Shown here: piece by piece, positions 18,006 through 25,837 of the stretch | Numbering within the stretch: position 1 is the stretch's first letter | How the letters are laid out: each line of letters opens with the position of its first letter | Assembly: GCA_902984215.1 (NCBI GenBank) | Contig: CADWAF010000665.1 | Coordinates: 1 to 27,047 of the forward strand | Source of the DNA: Willaertia magna | Taxonomy: Eukaryota > Heterolobosea > Eutetramitea > Acrasida > Naegleriidae | Direction: 5' to 3' | DNA length: 27,047 nucleotides | Position numbers and translations under genes: made by a program | The notes under the pieces: model-generated | The model's database searches: none | The model's input: the letters and a program-made list of their open reading frames with translations, nothing else | Told to the model about the DNA's origin: nothing

Positions 18006-21000
18006 CTTTTTATTGATGGGTTGTTGGTTGAAGAAGGTGATATTAAGAAAAACCCACCAACAATAAGGCTGTATGATACTCAAACCTTTAGTGTTAAGAA
18101 AGGAATTAATTTTTCTAATGTTGGATCTCATGAATTTGTTTGTGTTGCATTTTCTAACGATGGTAGATACTTGGTAGCTCAAGGAGGAGCACCTGAATAT
18201 AATTTAGTTTTATGGTCATTGGAAGGAAAGACTAGGGTTGTTGACCACATTTGTACTTCTACTAATGAAAGTGATCCTGTATTTCAATGCTCAATAAGTC
18301 CAGACAACAGAACAATATGCGTAACAGGAAATGGAATATTTAAATTATTAACTATTGACGAAAGAGAAAAATTAAAGATAGTTGTGGAATCATTAGGCAA
18401 AAGAGATAGAGAACCTTACTTAGCTCATTCATGGATAGGTGATGAAAGACTTGTTGTTTCTAACGCAAATGGTGATTTATTCATTGTTGAGGGAAATGAA
18501 TATAAATTTTTATTACCTTCTTCTCCTTCAGATGGATTAAGTATTACATCCATAGTCTCTTACGGATCTGGATTTGTATGTGGTGGAGAAATGGGAGTTC
18601 TTTCTCTGTATGATAGAGCAACAGACGACAAAGAAATGTATAGTAGAATGAAAACACTTAAAATTGGAAGCAATTCACAATTTAGAGAACTAAATGAAAC
18701 ATATCTAGATCATAAAATTATGAGTATGGGACTTAGCCCTACAAATGAAAATTTAATTATTTCTACAAGTTCTGCACAAATATTTACCTTAAATATATCC
18801 AGCTCTGACATTTTACAAAAAGAGGACGATATTAAGTTTGAATATCTAACCATTCCTTTCCATTCTAAAGCTATTACTGGAATGGATACTTGTATTCGTA
18901 AACCTATCGTAGTTACTTGTAGTTTGGACAAAACCGTACGAGTTTTTAATTACTTAGATAGCACCTTAAATATTGTCAAACAATATTCCTCTGAGGCTCA
19001 TGCCATAGCAATACACCCAAATGGTTACCATCTTGTTGTTGGCTTCACAGATAAATTAAGATTTATGAATATTCTAGGAGATGATATTAGAGAGCAAAAA
19101 TCATTTCTTGTAAGAAATTGTACTGAAATCAAATTTAGCAATGGTGGTAATTATTTTGCGGCTGCTCATGGAAATGTTATTAATGTATATAATACCTTTA
19201 CATTACAGTTGACAACAGCGTTAAAAGGGCATAACGGAAAAATTAAGGCCATACAGTGGTCAGATGATGACACAAAATTGATTAGTGTAGGTTTGGATGG
19301 TGCTCTCTATGAATACGTTGTAAAAACTGAAAAACGAATTATTCACAATACCAATAAGAGCGCTGCCTACACCTCTGTTTTCTTAGATTCTAAGAACATT
19401 TATGTAGGGGGTACCGATGGAAAAGTGAGAGGATTTGCGGATGCTTCCTTATTTTCAGAATATGATATTGGAGAAATTCTACTTGGTTGTGTTGAATTTG
19501 CACCCAGTCACAAAATGGTATTTGGGGGAATGGAGAATGGATGTATAGAGGTGCATTCATTTCCCAATATAGATCTTGTTGAGGACAGACTACAGCTTCA
19601 CGCAGGTCCTATTAACAGAATTGTAAAGTCCTTTGATGAAAATTATTTATTCACGGGTGGAGAAGATGGAATGTTAAGTATAATTGAGGTAAGGGATAGA
19701 GAGGGAGGAAAAGCAAAAAGAGAAACCAAATTTTCAGAAGAAATTTTGATATCCATTACAGACTGGGAAGAGAAAAACAATACCATTGCTGAATTACAAG
19801 CAAAAGTCCATGAATTAAAATCTGATAACGACTTTGAACAAAAGAAGAAACAAGTGGAATTTAACACACTAATGAGAGAACAAGCAAATAATTTCAACTT
19901 GGAAATTCAGAAGCAACAAGAAGAATTTAAAAAGATTCAACAGGAGAAAAAATCTTTAAGTGAGGAATATGAAAAAAAGATAGATGACATTATAGAAAAA
20001 CATAGAGAAAAACTTAAGGCCCTGGAACAAGATTTTAATGACAGATTAAATTCATCTCTTAACCAAATTACTGAAATTAATAAGGAGAGAGAAAAAGAAA
20101 AAAAACAACTTTTGGATGAATTGAAAGCTAAGGAAGAGCAGCACATAAAAGAACTAACAGAAACAACTGAAGAATTGGAGGATGAAATAAAGAAACGAGA
20201 AAACGCTCTCCAACTTCTTCAGGAAGAAAAATCAGAAAAAGAAAAGCAATTCAATGAAACGAAATCCCAAATGGAGGAAGATCAAGAAAATGAAATTAAA
20301 ATCTTAAAAGAAAGATTCAAGAAAGAATTAGCAAAGAAAGAAGAAGAATGTAACCAAGCCAAGAGTGAATATAACAAATATTACAACAAGTATTTAGAGG
20401 CCGACAAAAGAGATAAGAAAAATGCTGAAAAGATGAAAGAGTTAGAATTAAAGAGAGCAAATGCTGAAAATCTAAACAAACAATATCAAGAAGATATACA
20501 AAAAACCAATGAAGAAAATAAAGATAGAGAAGAGGCAATAATAGAAAAGGAAAAAAGCATATTTAAGCTAAAAAGACAAAATCAAGAACTTGAAAAATTC
20601 AGGTTTGTTTTGGAATACAAGATTACTGAACTACAAGAACAAATTAAGCCAAAACAAGACGAAATAGATACATTAAAGAAGGAAACCAAAAAGATGAGAA
20701 AAGAATTAGAAAAGGGAAAAGAAAGAACAGATAAACTTATGTTGATTATTAAGGACTTAAAACTTAAGATTGAAGGAAGAGTACAAGAAATTCAAAAACT
20801 GAACTACAAACTAAAAGATTCAGAAACTTTAACCAAGAGGGTTAGAGCTGATATCTATAAAGTTGCACAACTTATTCAAGAGCCAAAGCTTTTAAAAGAT
20901 GAAGTAACTAAACTCTATCAAACTTATGTTTCAGAGCAAATCACAAAGCAAGAAATGGATCTAGATATACAAAAAGAGTATGAAAGACAAAGGTCGTATT

Positions 21001-21413
21001 TAGAAAAAACTGTAGATTCTTTGAAAAAGAAACTAGTGAAAGCAACTGAGACATCTAGATCTGACAATAAAAGAACTATGAACGAAAATGTGTTACTAAT
21101 AAGGGAGATAAATGAATTGAGAAAAGAAGTAAGAACACTTAAGAGTAAATTGAAGGATAAAGAATTGGAACAAAAAATAGGAAGAATTAATTCTCTGGGT
21201 GATTTAAATAATCAAAACTTAAATCAGGAAAGAACCTCTTCTGCTGGAGGCTTAATAGGTGGTGTTTACACTCTTGAACAAGCACTAAAAGAGCTCGAAA
21301 TGCAAAGACAAAAGATTAAAGGTTTACGAGATAAGATTGATGAACTAGAAGCAGAAAAGAAAGCAATGTCAAGACCTATTTCAAGAGAAAGATTACCACC
21401 AGTGATGGTTTAA
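17991..21413 (+). CDS. CFAP57 (WDR65)-like axonemal WD-repeat / coiled-coil protein
   Basis: This is a 1140-residue protein if started at 17991; the frame is open back to an ATG at 17892, which is antisense to Cyc8-like coding exon. Residues 1-~586 are WD40 blades with CFAP57-diagnostic segments: CVTGNGIFKLL, YLAHSWIGDERLVV, AIAIHPNGYHLVVGFTDKLRFMN and LKGHNGKIKAIQWSDDDTKL. Residues ~587-1110 are a long K/E/Q-rich coiled coil. CFAP57 belongs to the inner-arm dynein/regulatory region of motile cilia, so this implies a flagellated stage. By comparison with family members the first ~100 residues (first blade or so) are missing, and the 17991 ATG has an unusual context (tcaattttATG, T at -3). The true 5' end is therefore uncertain. 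No good acceptor AG exists between ~17925 and ~18025. Confidence 0.9.
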   Translation: MNYIHLFIDGLLVEEGDIKKNPPTIRLYDTQTFSVKKGINFSNVGSHEFVCVAFSNDGRYLVAQGGAPEYNLVLWSLEGKTRVVDHICTSTNESDPVFQCSISPDNRTICVTGNGIFKLLTIDEREKLKIVVESLGKRDREPYLAHSWIGDERLVVSNANGDLFIVEGNEYKFLLPSSPSDGLSITSIVSYGSGFVCGGEMGVLSLYDRATDDKEMYSRMKTLKIGSNSQFRELNETYLDHKIMSMGLSPTNENLIISTSSAQIFTLNISSSDILQKEDDIKFEYLTIPFHSKAITGMDTCIRKPIVVTCSLDKTVRVFNYLDSTLNIVKQYSSEAHAIAIHPNGYHLVVGFTDKLRFMNILGDDIREQKSFLVRNCTEIKFSNGGNYFAAAHGNVINVYNTFTLQLTTALKGHNGKIKAIQWSDDDTKLISVGLDGALYEYVVKTEKRIIHNTNKSAAYTSVFLDSKNIYVGGTDGKVRGFADASLFSEYDIGEILLGCVEFAPSHKMVFGGMENGCIEVHSFPNIDLVEDRLQLHAGPINRIVKSFDENYLFTGGEDGMLSIIEVRDREGGKAKRETKFSEEILISITDWEEKNNTIAELQAKVHELKSDNDFEQKKKQVEFNTLMREQANNFNLEIQKQQEEFKKIQQEKKSLSEEYEKKIDDIIEKHREKLKALEQDFNDRLNSSLNQITEINKEREKEKKQLLDELKAKEEQHIKELTETTEELEDEIKKRENALQLLQEEKSEKEKQFNETKSQMEEDQENEIKILKERFKKELAKKEEECNQAKSEYNKYYNKYLEADKRDKKNAEKMKELELKRANAENLNKQYQEDIQKTNEENKDREEAIIEKEKSIFKLKRQNQELEKFRFVLEYKITELQEQIKPKQDEIDTLKKETKKMRKELEKGKERTDKLMLIIKDLKLKIEGRVQEIQKLNYKLKDSETLTKRVRADIYKVAQLIQEPKLLKDEVTKLYQTYVSEQITKQEMDLDIQKEYERQRSYLEKTVDSLKKKLVKATETSRSDNKRTMNENVLLIREINELRKEVRTLKSKLKDKELEQKIGRINSLGDLNNQNLNQERTSSAGGLIGGVYTLEQALKELEMQRQKIKGLRDKIDELEAEKKAMSRPISRERLPPVMV

Positions 21414-21546
21414 TTATTGTATTAGTATTCTTTGTGTAAATAAATGTTGATAGAATAAATATATTATATAATGTTGAAACATTTTGTTGTAATGTCGAGT
21501 TCTTTAAAAACTATCTTACAAGGAATTAATTGGCAATCAAAAAAAA
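21414..21546. promoter_or_regulatory. Intergenic region between CFAP57 and the Siw14-like gene
   Basis: This AT-rich 133-bp gap holds an AATAAA-like element soon after the CFAP57 stop and GCAAT at 21533-21537, ten bases before the next ATG. No other feature is seen. Confidence 0.3.
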
Positions 21547-22062
21547 ATGGCCCCAATCCTTGTTCCACCAATAAATTTTGGTTACGTTCAAGAAAACATA
21601 TTCCGATCCGGACAACCTACTTCAATTAATTTTCCACACTTAGCTACATTAAATTTAAAGACAATAATCTATTTAGCTCCGGATCAACCCACCAATGAAT
21701 TTGTAAATTTCACAAAAGAACAAAGTATTAATCTAATACATATTCCAAAACCAAGTAACAATACTTCACTCTCTAATTTAGGTTTAATTTCAGAAGAAAT
21801 AGTTGTTGAAGCATTACAAATAATTTTAAATAATGAAAATCTTCCATTAGCTATAATGTGTAACTTGGGTAGACATAGAACAGGTACAGTTGTTGGATGT
21901 TTAAGAAAAATACAAAAATGGAATTTGACAAGCATATTAGATGAATATAGAAGATATGCTGGAAGTAAAGTTAGATTACAAAATGAACAATTTATTGAAC
22001 TATTTGACACTGATTTAGTGACTTTTGATAATGAGAAAAAACCGGAGTGGTTGTACAATTAA
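21547..22062 (+). CDS. Siw14-like atypical dual-specificity phosphatase
   Basis: This 171-residue protein belongs to the plant/fungal atypical DSP (Siw14/Oca) family; characterised members remove the beta-phosphate from inositol pyrophosphates. Family marks are PINFGYVQENIFRSGQP near the N-terminus, TIIYLAPDQPTNE, and the CX5R loop CNLGRHRTG (Cys105, Arg111) followed by VGCLRKIQKW and the helix DEYRRYAGSKVR. The residue before the catalytic Cys is Met, where the family usually has His. Its length is close to a bare catalytic domain, with no localisation signal. It is intronless, with an ATG in an A-run context. Substrate is inferred from the family; protein tyrosine phosphatase activity remains an alternative. 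Confidence 0.86.
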   Translation: MAPILVPPINFGYVQENIFRSGQPTSINFPHLATLNLKTIIYLAPDQPTNEFVNFTKEQSINLIHIPKPSNNTSLSNLGLISEEIVVEALQIILNNENLPLAIMCNLGRHRTGTVVGCLRKIQKWNLTSILDEYRRYAGSKVRLQNEQFIELFDTDLVTFDNEKKPEWLYN

Positions 22063-22307
22063 AAAATTCTGTTGTAAAACTATCTCCAAATCTTTACAAT
22101 GTTGTTATTCTTTATATTCTTTTGTAATTTTTTTTGGCAGCACAATGCGTTGTCATTACCTATCTTCATCCAATGAAATTATTCTTTTCGTCAGCAAATT
22201 TGATCAAATCTTCCAAAAAAAAATAAAAAGTAAATGACCTGGAATTAGAATTTCTTCTTTTTATTAAAAAAAAAACTGTTGGATAAACATTCTTGTAAAT
22301 AACAACA
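22063..22307. promoter_or_regulatory. Intergenic region upstream of the KCTD9-like gene
   Basis: This is a 245-bp gap between two plus-strand genes. A 70-codon open frame (22025-22237) crosses it from within the phosphatase gene but has no family signal. A weak dyad ACAATGCGTTGT lies near 22142-22153. No RNA gene recognised. Confidence 0.3.
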
Positions 22308-23240
22308 ATGGAAGTGATGATGAATGAAAAGAAGGTAATAGTAGAAGAAGTAGATAAAGAAAATAATGTATCACCAATATCGGAAGAGGATGATGATTGG
22401 ATAACTCTAAGTTTTGATGGTACATTATTTACAACATTAAGATCTACATTATTAATAGATAAAGAAAGTATGCTTTATATAATGTTTCAAAAACATTCAC
22501 CTTTCCGTAAAGTAGCAAGAGATCTATCCCATCCTTCAAGACCTTATCTAATTGATAGAAATCCAAAATATTTTGAACCAATTTTAAATTATTTAAGAAC
22601 TGGAGAATTAATATTAGATAATAATATTAATATTCATGGAGTGTTATCTGAATGTAAATATTGGGGGATATCAAGTATGATTGAAACGTTAGAGAAATTA
22701 ATAAAAGAAAATGAAGAAAAGAAAGAAGAAAAAGAAGATGAATGTTCTGAGTTGACTAGAGGTGATATTGTTAAGGCTTTAATTAATATACCAAGTGGTA
22801 GAGGAATGTTAAGATTTCAAGGATTAAATTTAACTAAAATTAATTTAAGTGGATTAGATTTAAGTGCAATTAATTTTAGTAGATCTATATTAAGAAATGC
22901 AGATCTATCTTATTGTACATTAGATTATTCAGAATTAAGAGATTGTAATTTAGAAAATTGTAATTTTACTAATGCAAGAATGTATAAGACAATTTTGAAA
23001 GGTTCTAATTGTAAAAACATTATATTGACTGGTGCTTTTTTAAGAGGAGCTTTATTATCTCATTGTGATTTAACTAATGCTGATTTTAAAGGTGCTGATT
23101 TAGAATCAAGTGATTTATCCAATAGTGTTTTAAAATCTGCAGATTTATCTGGAGCAAATATGAAGGGTGTTGTTCTAAGGAATTCAATCATGACTAATGT
23201 TGTACATACAAGTTCAATGGGTGGTGTCATTCAAAAGTAA
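22308..23240 (+). CDS. KCTD9-like BTB/T1 and pentapeptide-repeat protein
   Basis: This 310-residue protein has an acidic N-terminus (1-30); a BTB/T1 (KCTD-type) domain at ~31-130 (ITLSFDGTLFTTLRSTLL, YLIDRNPKYFEPILNYLRTGEL); an acidic linker; the segment LTRGDIVKALI; and pentapeptide repeats from ~160 to 300 with the A(D/N)LxX rhythm (LDLSAINFSRSILRNADLS, LTNADFKGADLESSDLSNS). The order and spacing match animal KCTD9, whose BTB domain can act as a Cul3 adaptor and whose repeats form a right-handed quadrilateral helix. It may therefore be a Cul3-ligase substrate adaptor, which is inference. It is intronless, and its stop is 1 bp from the stop of the convergent MetRS gene. Confidence 0.88.
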   Translation: MEVMMNEKKVIVEEVDKENNVSPISEEDDDWITLSFDGTLFTTLRSTLLIDKESMLYIMFQKHSPFRKVARDLSHPSRPYLIDRNPKYFEPILNYLRTGELILDNNINIHGVLSECKYWGISSMIETLEKLIKENEEKKEEKEDECSELTRGDIVKALINIPSGRGMLRFQGLNLTKINLSGLDLSAINFSRSILRNADLSYCTLDYSELRDCNLENCNFTNARMYKTILKGSNCKNIILTGAFLRGALLSHCDLTNADFKGADLESSDLSNSVLKSADLSGANMKGVVLRNSIMTNVVHTSSMGGVIQK

Positions 23241-23241
23241 A

Positions 23242-25062
23242 TTATTGTTTATTCTTTCTTCTTTTATCATTTGGGTTTACGACTTTGGGTTTGTCTTCCA
23301 GTATTTTCTTAAATAATATTGTTGGGTTTGTCTTTACTTTTAAAACTTTTCCCTTCTTTAAAAATCCAACTTCATCTAAGGAAGGTATTTCTGGTTGATT
23401 TAAAAAGTTCAAAACACATTTCATCTTCTCTGGAAGTACAGGATACAATGATATTGCACAAGATCTTAAAGTCTCAGCAACAATAAATTGAAAATCTTCT
23501 AATATTTGTTGATTCTTTTCTTCTTTCACTAAAACCCAAGGTTTCACTTCATCAAATAGTTGATTACATTTACTTAATGTTTTAATTACATATATATTAG
23601 CAAATCTAATTTCACATTTATCTTCATAAGATGAAATAACCTTTTCGTTTAAACCATTAATTAGCTCAATTAATTCATCTTTTGTTCTATTTGGATCAAT
23701 TAATTCATTATTCTTTTCAAATGATAAATTTCTAAATATAATTTCCTTTTCTTCTTTATGAAATTTATTATTAAACATTCTATTAATTAAATTACCAAAT
23801 ACATCAGCTAACTCATTAATCTTTACAGGAAATCTGTCAGTACTAAAACTACTATCATTAACTATTGAACCTTCACTTAATAAATAATAACGCAATAATT
23901 CTTGTTCTACTCCATAATTAATTAATAAATCATTTGGTGAAATAACATTTCCTATAGATTTACTCATCTTTATATCATTAACTAACCAATAAGAATGAAC
24001 TAATATCTTTTTAGGTAATTCTTCACCTAAAGCAAGTAAAAAGGCTGGCCAATAAATTCCATGAAATTTTAATATATCTTTACCAATGACATGAAGTGTT
24101 GGTGGCCAATGATAATTGTTATTCAATAAATTGTTATTCAATAAATTATTGTTATTAGGCTTCATAACAGTACCAACAGTATAATAATTAAATAAAGCAT
24201 CTAACCAAACATAAATAGTATGATTATTATCATTTGGTACAGGTATTCCCCATTGAACTCTATCTCTAGTTCTAGAAACAGATAAATCTTCATTTCTTTC
24301 TTGTTCTTTTTTAATAATTTCAATTAATTCATTATATCTCTCTTTAGGTTTAATTAAATCAGGATTTTGTTCTAACCATTCAATTATTTGATTTAAATAT
24401 TTACTTAATTTAAATTTATAATTTTGTTCAATAACATATTCACATCTATTTCCTGAACTCTTATTTATTGTAATTATTTCTTCTTTTCCAGTTTCTGGAT
24501 TAATTATTGTTTTTTGTTCAATATCATTTGTAAATGCTTCATCTGTTGTACAATACCATCCTTTATATTCTCCTAAATAAATATCACCTTGTTCTAATAA
24601 TTTATTCCAAATTTTTTGAACTAATTCTAAATGTTCTTTTGTTTTACTTGTTCTTATGTAATGTGTATATTGAATATTAAAATCTTTCATCATTTGTTGA
24701 AATGTTTGTGCAATTTTATCACAAAATTGTTCACAAGCTTGTTTAATAATTAGGGGATCTGTTTCTTGTTCAGAATTTATTGTTTTTAAGGCTGTTCTTT
24801 GTACTTTTATACCATGTTCATCATTCCCGGTACTAAATAAAATGTCACTTTGTTTCTTTAAATCTCTGTGATAAAGAAACATTGCATCCGTCAATATTGT
24901 GGTGTATAAATGTCCTATATGAGGTTGACCATTTACATAATAAATAGGTGTTGTTATTAAACCTCCTTTATTATTCACTTTGTAAAATAAAGAAGAAGAA
25001 AAAGCTCTGCGCTGATGAAATGAAAAAGGTCTAAAATTTTTAATAAAATTGAGTTTTTGCAT
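23242..25062 (-). CDS. MARS2: Mitochondrial methionyl-tRNA synthetase
   Basis: This 606-residue class I aminoacyl-tRNA synthetase charges tRNA-Met. The first ~30 residues (MQKLNFIKNFRPFSFHQRRA...) form a basic, Ser-rich mitochondrial presequence. The HIGH motif is at 48-51 in YYVNGQPHIGHLYTT; GWYCTTDEAF marks the connective region; VWLDALFNYYTVGT precedes KMSKS at 365-369; and an alpha-helical anticodon-binding region with KPWVLVKEEKNQ follows. As in other mitochondrial MetRS, the zinc knuckles of cytosolic enzymes are not apparent. An Asn/Leu insertion just before YHWPPTLHVIGKDIL is encoded by tandem 15-bp repeats. It is intronless and ends CAA TAA. Start context is taaaaaaATG. Confidence 0.93.
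   Translation of the reverse strand: MQKLNFIKNFRPFSFHQRRAFSSSLFYKVNNKGGLITTPIYYVNGQPHIGHLYTTILTDAMFLYHRDLKKQSDILFSTGNDEHGIKVQRTALKTINSEQETDPLIIKQACEQFCDKIAQTFQQMMKDFNIQYTHYIRTSKTKEHLELVQKIWNKLLEQGDIYLGEYKGWYCTTDEAFTNDIEQKTIINPETGKEEIITINKSSGNRCEYVIEQNYKFKLSKYLNQIIEWLEQNPDLIKPKERYNELIEIIKKEQERNEDLSVSRTRDRVQWGIPVPNDNNHTIYVWLDALFNYYTVGTVMKPNNNNLLNNNLLNNNYHWPPTLHVIGKDILKFHGIYWPAFLLALGEELPKKILVHSYWLVNDIKMSKSIGNVISPNDLLINYGVEQELLRYYLLSEGSIVNDSSFSTDRFPVKINELADVFGNLINRMFNNKFHKEEKEIIFRNLSFEKNNELIDPNRTKDELIELINGLNEKVISSYEDKCEIRFANIYVIKTLSKCNQLFDEVKPWVLVKEEKNQQILEDFQFIVAETLRSCAISLYPVLPEKMKCVLNFLNQPEIPSLDEVGFLKKGKVLKVKTNPTILFKKILEDKPKVVNPNDKRRKNKQ
24115..24144 (-). repeat. Two perfect 15-bp tandem repeats inside the MetRS gene
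   Basis: The plus-strand unit ATTGTTATTCAATAA occurs twice in tandem, with a degenerate third copy after 24145. Because the unit is 15 bp it stays in frame and encodes a repeated Asn/Leu pentapeptide within the catalytic domain. Confidence 0.85.
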
Positions 25063-25105
25063 TTTTTTAAAATGTTAAAAAGCGGCAATAGAAATCTACG
25101 AAAAA
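25063..25105. promoter_or_regulatory. 43-bp divergent gap between MARS2 and NME5
   Basis: The two ATGs point away from each other with only 43 bp between them. The gap is A-rich on the plus strand with one G/C patch, GCGGCAAT, at 25082-25089. Both 5' leaders and any shared promoter must be squeezed here or overlap the neighbouring gene. Confidence 0.5.
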
Positions 25106-25785
25106 ATGATTGAAATTAATACCAGTAGAGAAGTACAAAAAACGTTAGCTTTGATAAAACCCGATGCTGTTGCAGCAGGATATGAAGATGAAATTTTAGA
25201 AAGAGTTGTGGATGAAGGTTTTACTATAGTCAGATCTGATAAGATCACTTTAACCACTGAAAAAGCTCAACTTTTTTATAAGGAACATGAAGGAAAGGAA
25301 TTCTTTCCAAAACTTGTAGAGTATATGACTAGTGGACCTATCGTAGTAGTGGTACTTGCAAAATATAATGCCGTTCAAGCTTGGAGAGATTTAATCGGTC
25401 CAACAGATGTGGATCTTGCAAAGAAACAATTCCCAACAAGCATACGAGCTCTGTACGGTAAAAGTAAAACTTATAACGCTGTTCATGGAAGTTCTGATAT
25501 TGTTAGTGCAATAAGAGAAGTAAGGTTTTTCTATCCTAATAGTAAGTATTCATAGCTCCTCCTTATTAACATTTTAATTCAGTGAGTGTTGATTCAATCC
25601 CAACTAGTACCGAGGCTGAAGCTTTTATTAAGGAACACTTAGAATCGTTTCTGACTACGGGTCTAACCAAGTTGGCTAAAGAGAAACCTGAAAACCCAAC
25701 ACTTTGGCTAGCTAACTGGATAATTCAAAACAATCCAAACAAACCACAAATACAAGAAACTTTTGAAGTGGAAGAACAAGACTAG
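25106..25785 (+). CDS. NME5: NME5/RSP23-type NDK + Dpy-30 radial-spoke protein (2 exons)
   Basis: Exons are 25106..25541 and 25583..25785, giving 212 residues, the same length as human NME5. Residues ~10-145 form a nucleoside diphosphate kinase domain (KTLALIKPDAV, EGKEFFPKLVEYMTSGP, SIRALYGKSKTYNAVHGSSD, with the active-site-type His in VHG). Exon 2 gives the Dpy-30-like dimerisation motif (LTKLAKEKPENPTLWLANWI, then NNPNKP). This pairing is typical of the axonemal radial-spoke NDK, so it is a second flagellar gene in the window besides CFAP57. Splicing in phase 1 turns FYPN plus A|TG into FYPNMSVDSIP. Whether it keeps kinase activity is uncertain, because NME5 homologues are often weakly active. 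Confidence 0.93.
25542..25582 (+). other. Intron of the NME5 gene, 41 bp, phase 1
   Basis: Donor GTAAGT at 25542, acceptor TTCAG ending at 25582. It joins the NDK domain to the Dpy-30 motif; retention gives an early stop. Confidence 0.92.
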
Positions 25786-25837
25786 ATGCTTCCAATTAGG
25801 ATTGAGATTGAGAAGACCTTAAACATTTAAGTAAAAA

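Noticed and set aside
17940..18182. Longer N-terminal extension of the Cyc8-like protein upstream of 18005
   Set aside because: That sequence is antisense to well-conserved CFAP57 coding sequence and has no TPR character.
22025..22237. 70-codon open frame in the gap after the Siw14-like gene
   Set aside because: It starts inside the phosphatase gene in another frame, has no family signal and fits a chance open frame in AT-rich DNA.
24115..24144. Start of a CRISPR-like array
   Set aside because: The units are directly adjacent without spacers, are in a coding frame, and the genome is eukaryotic.
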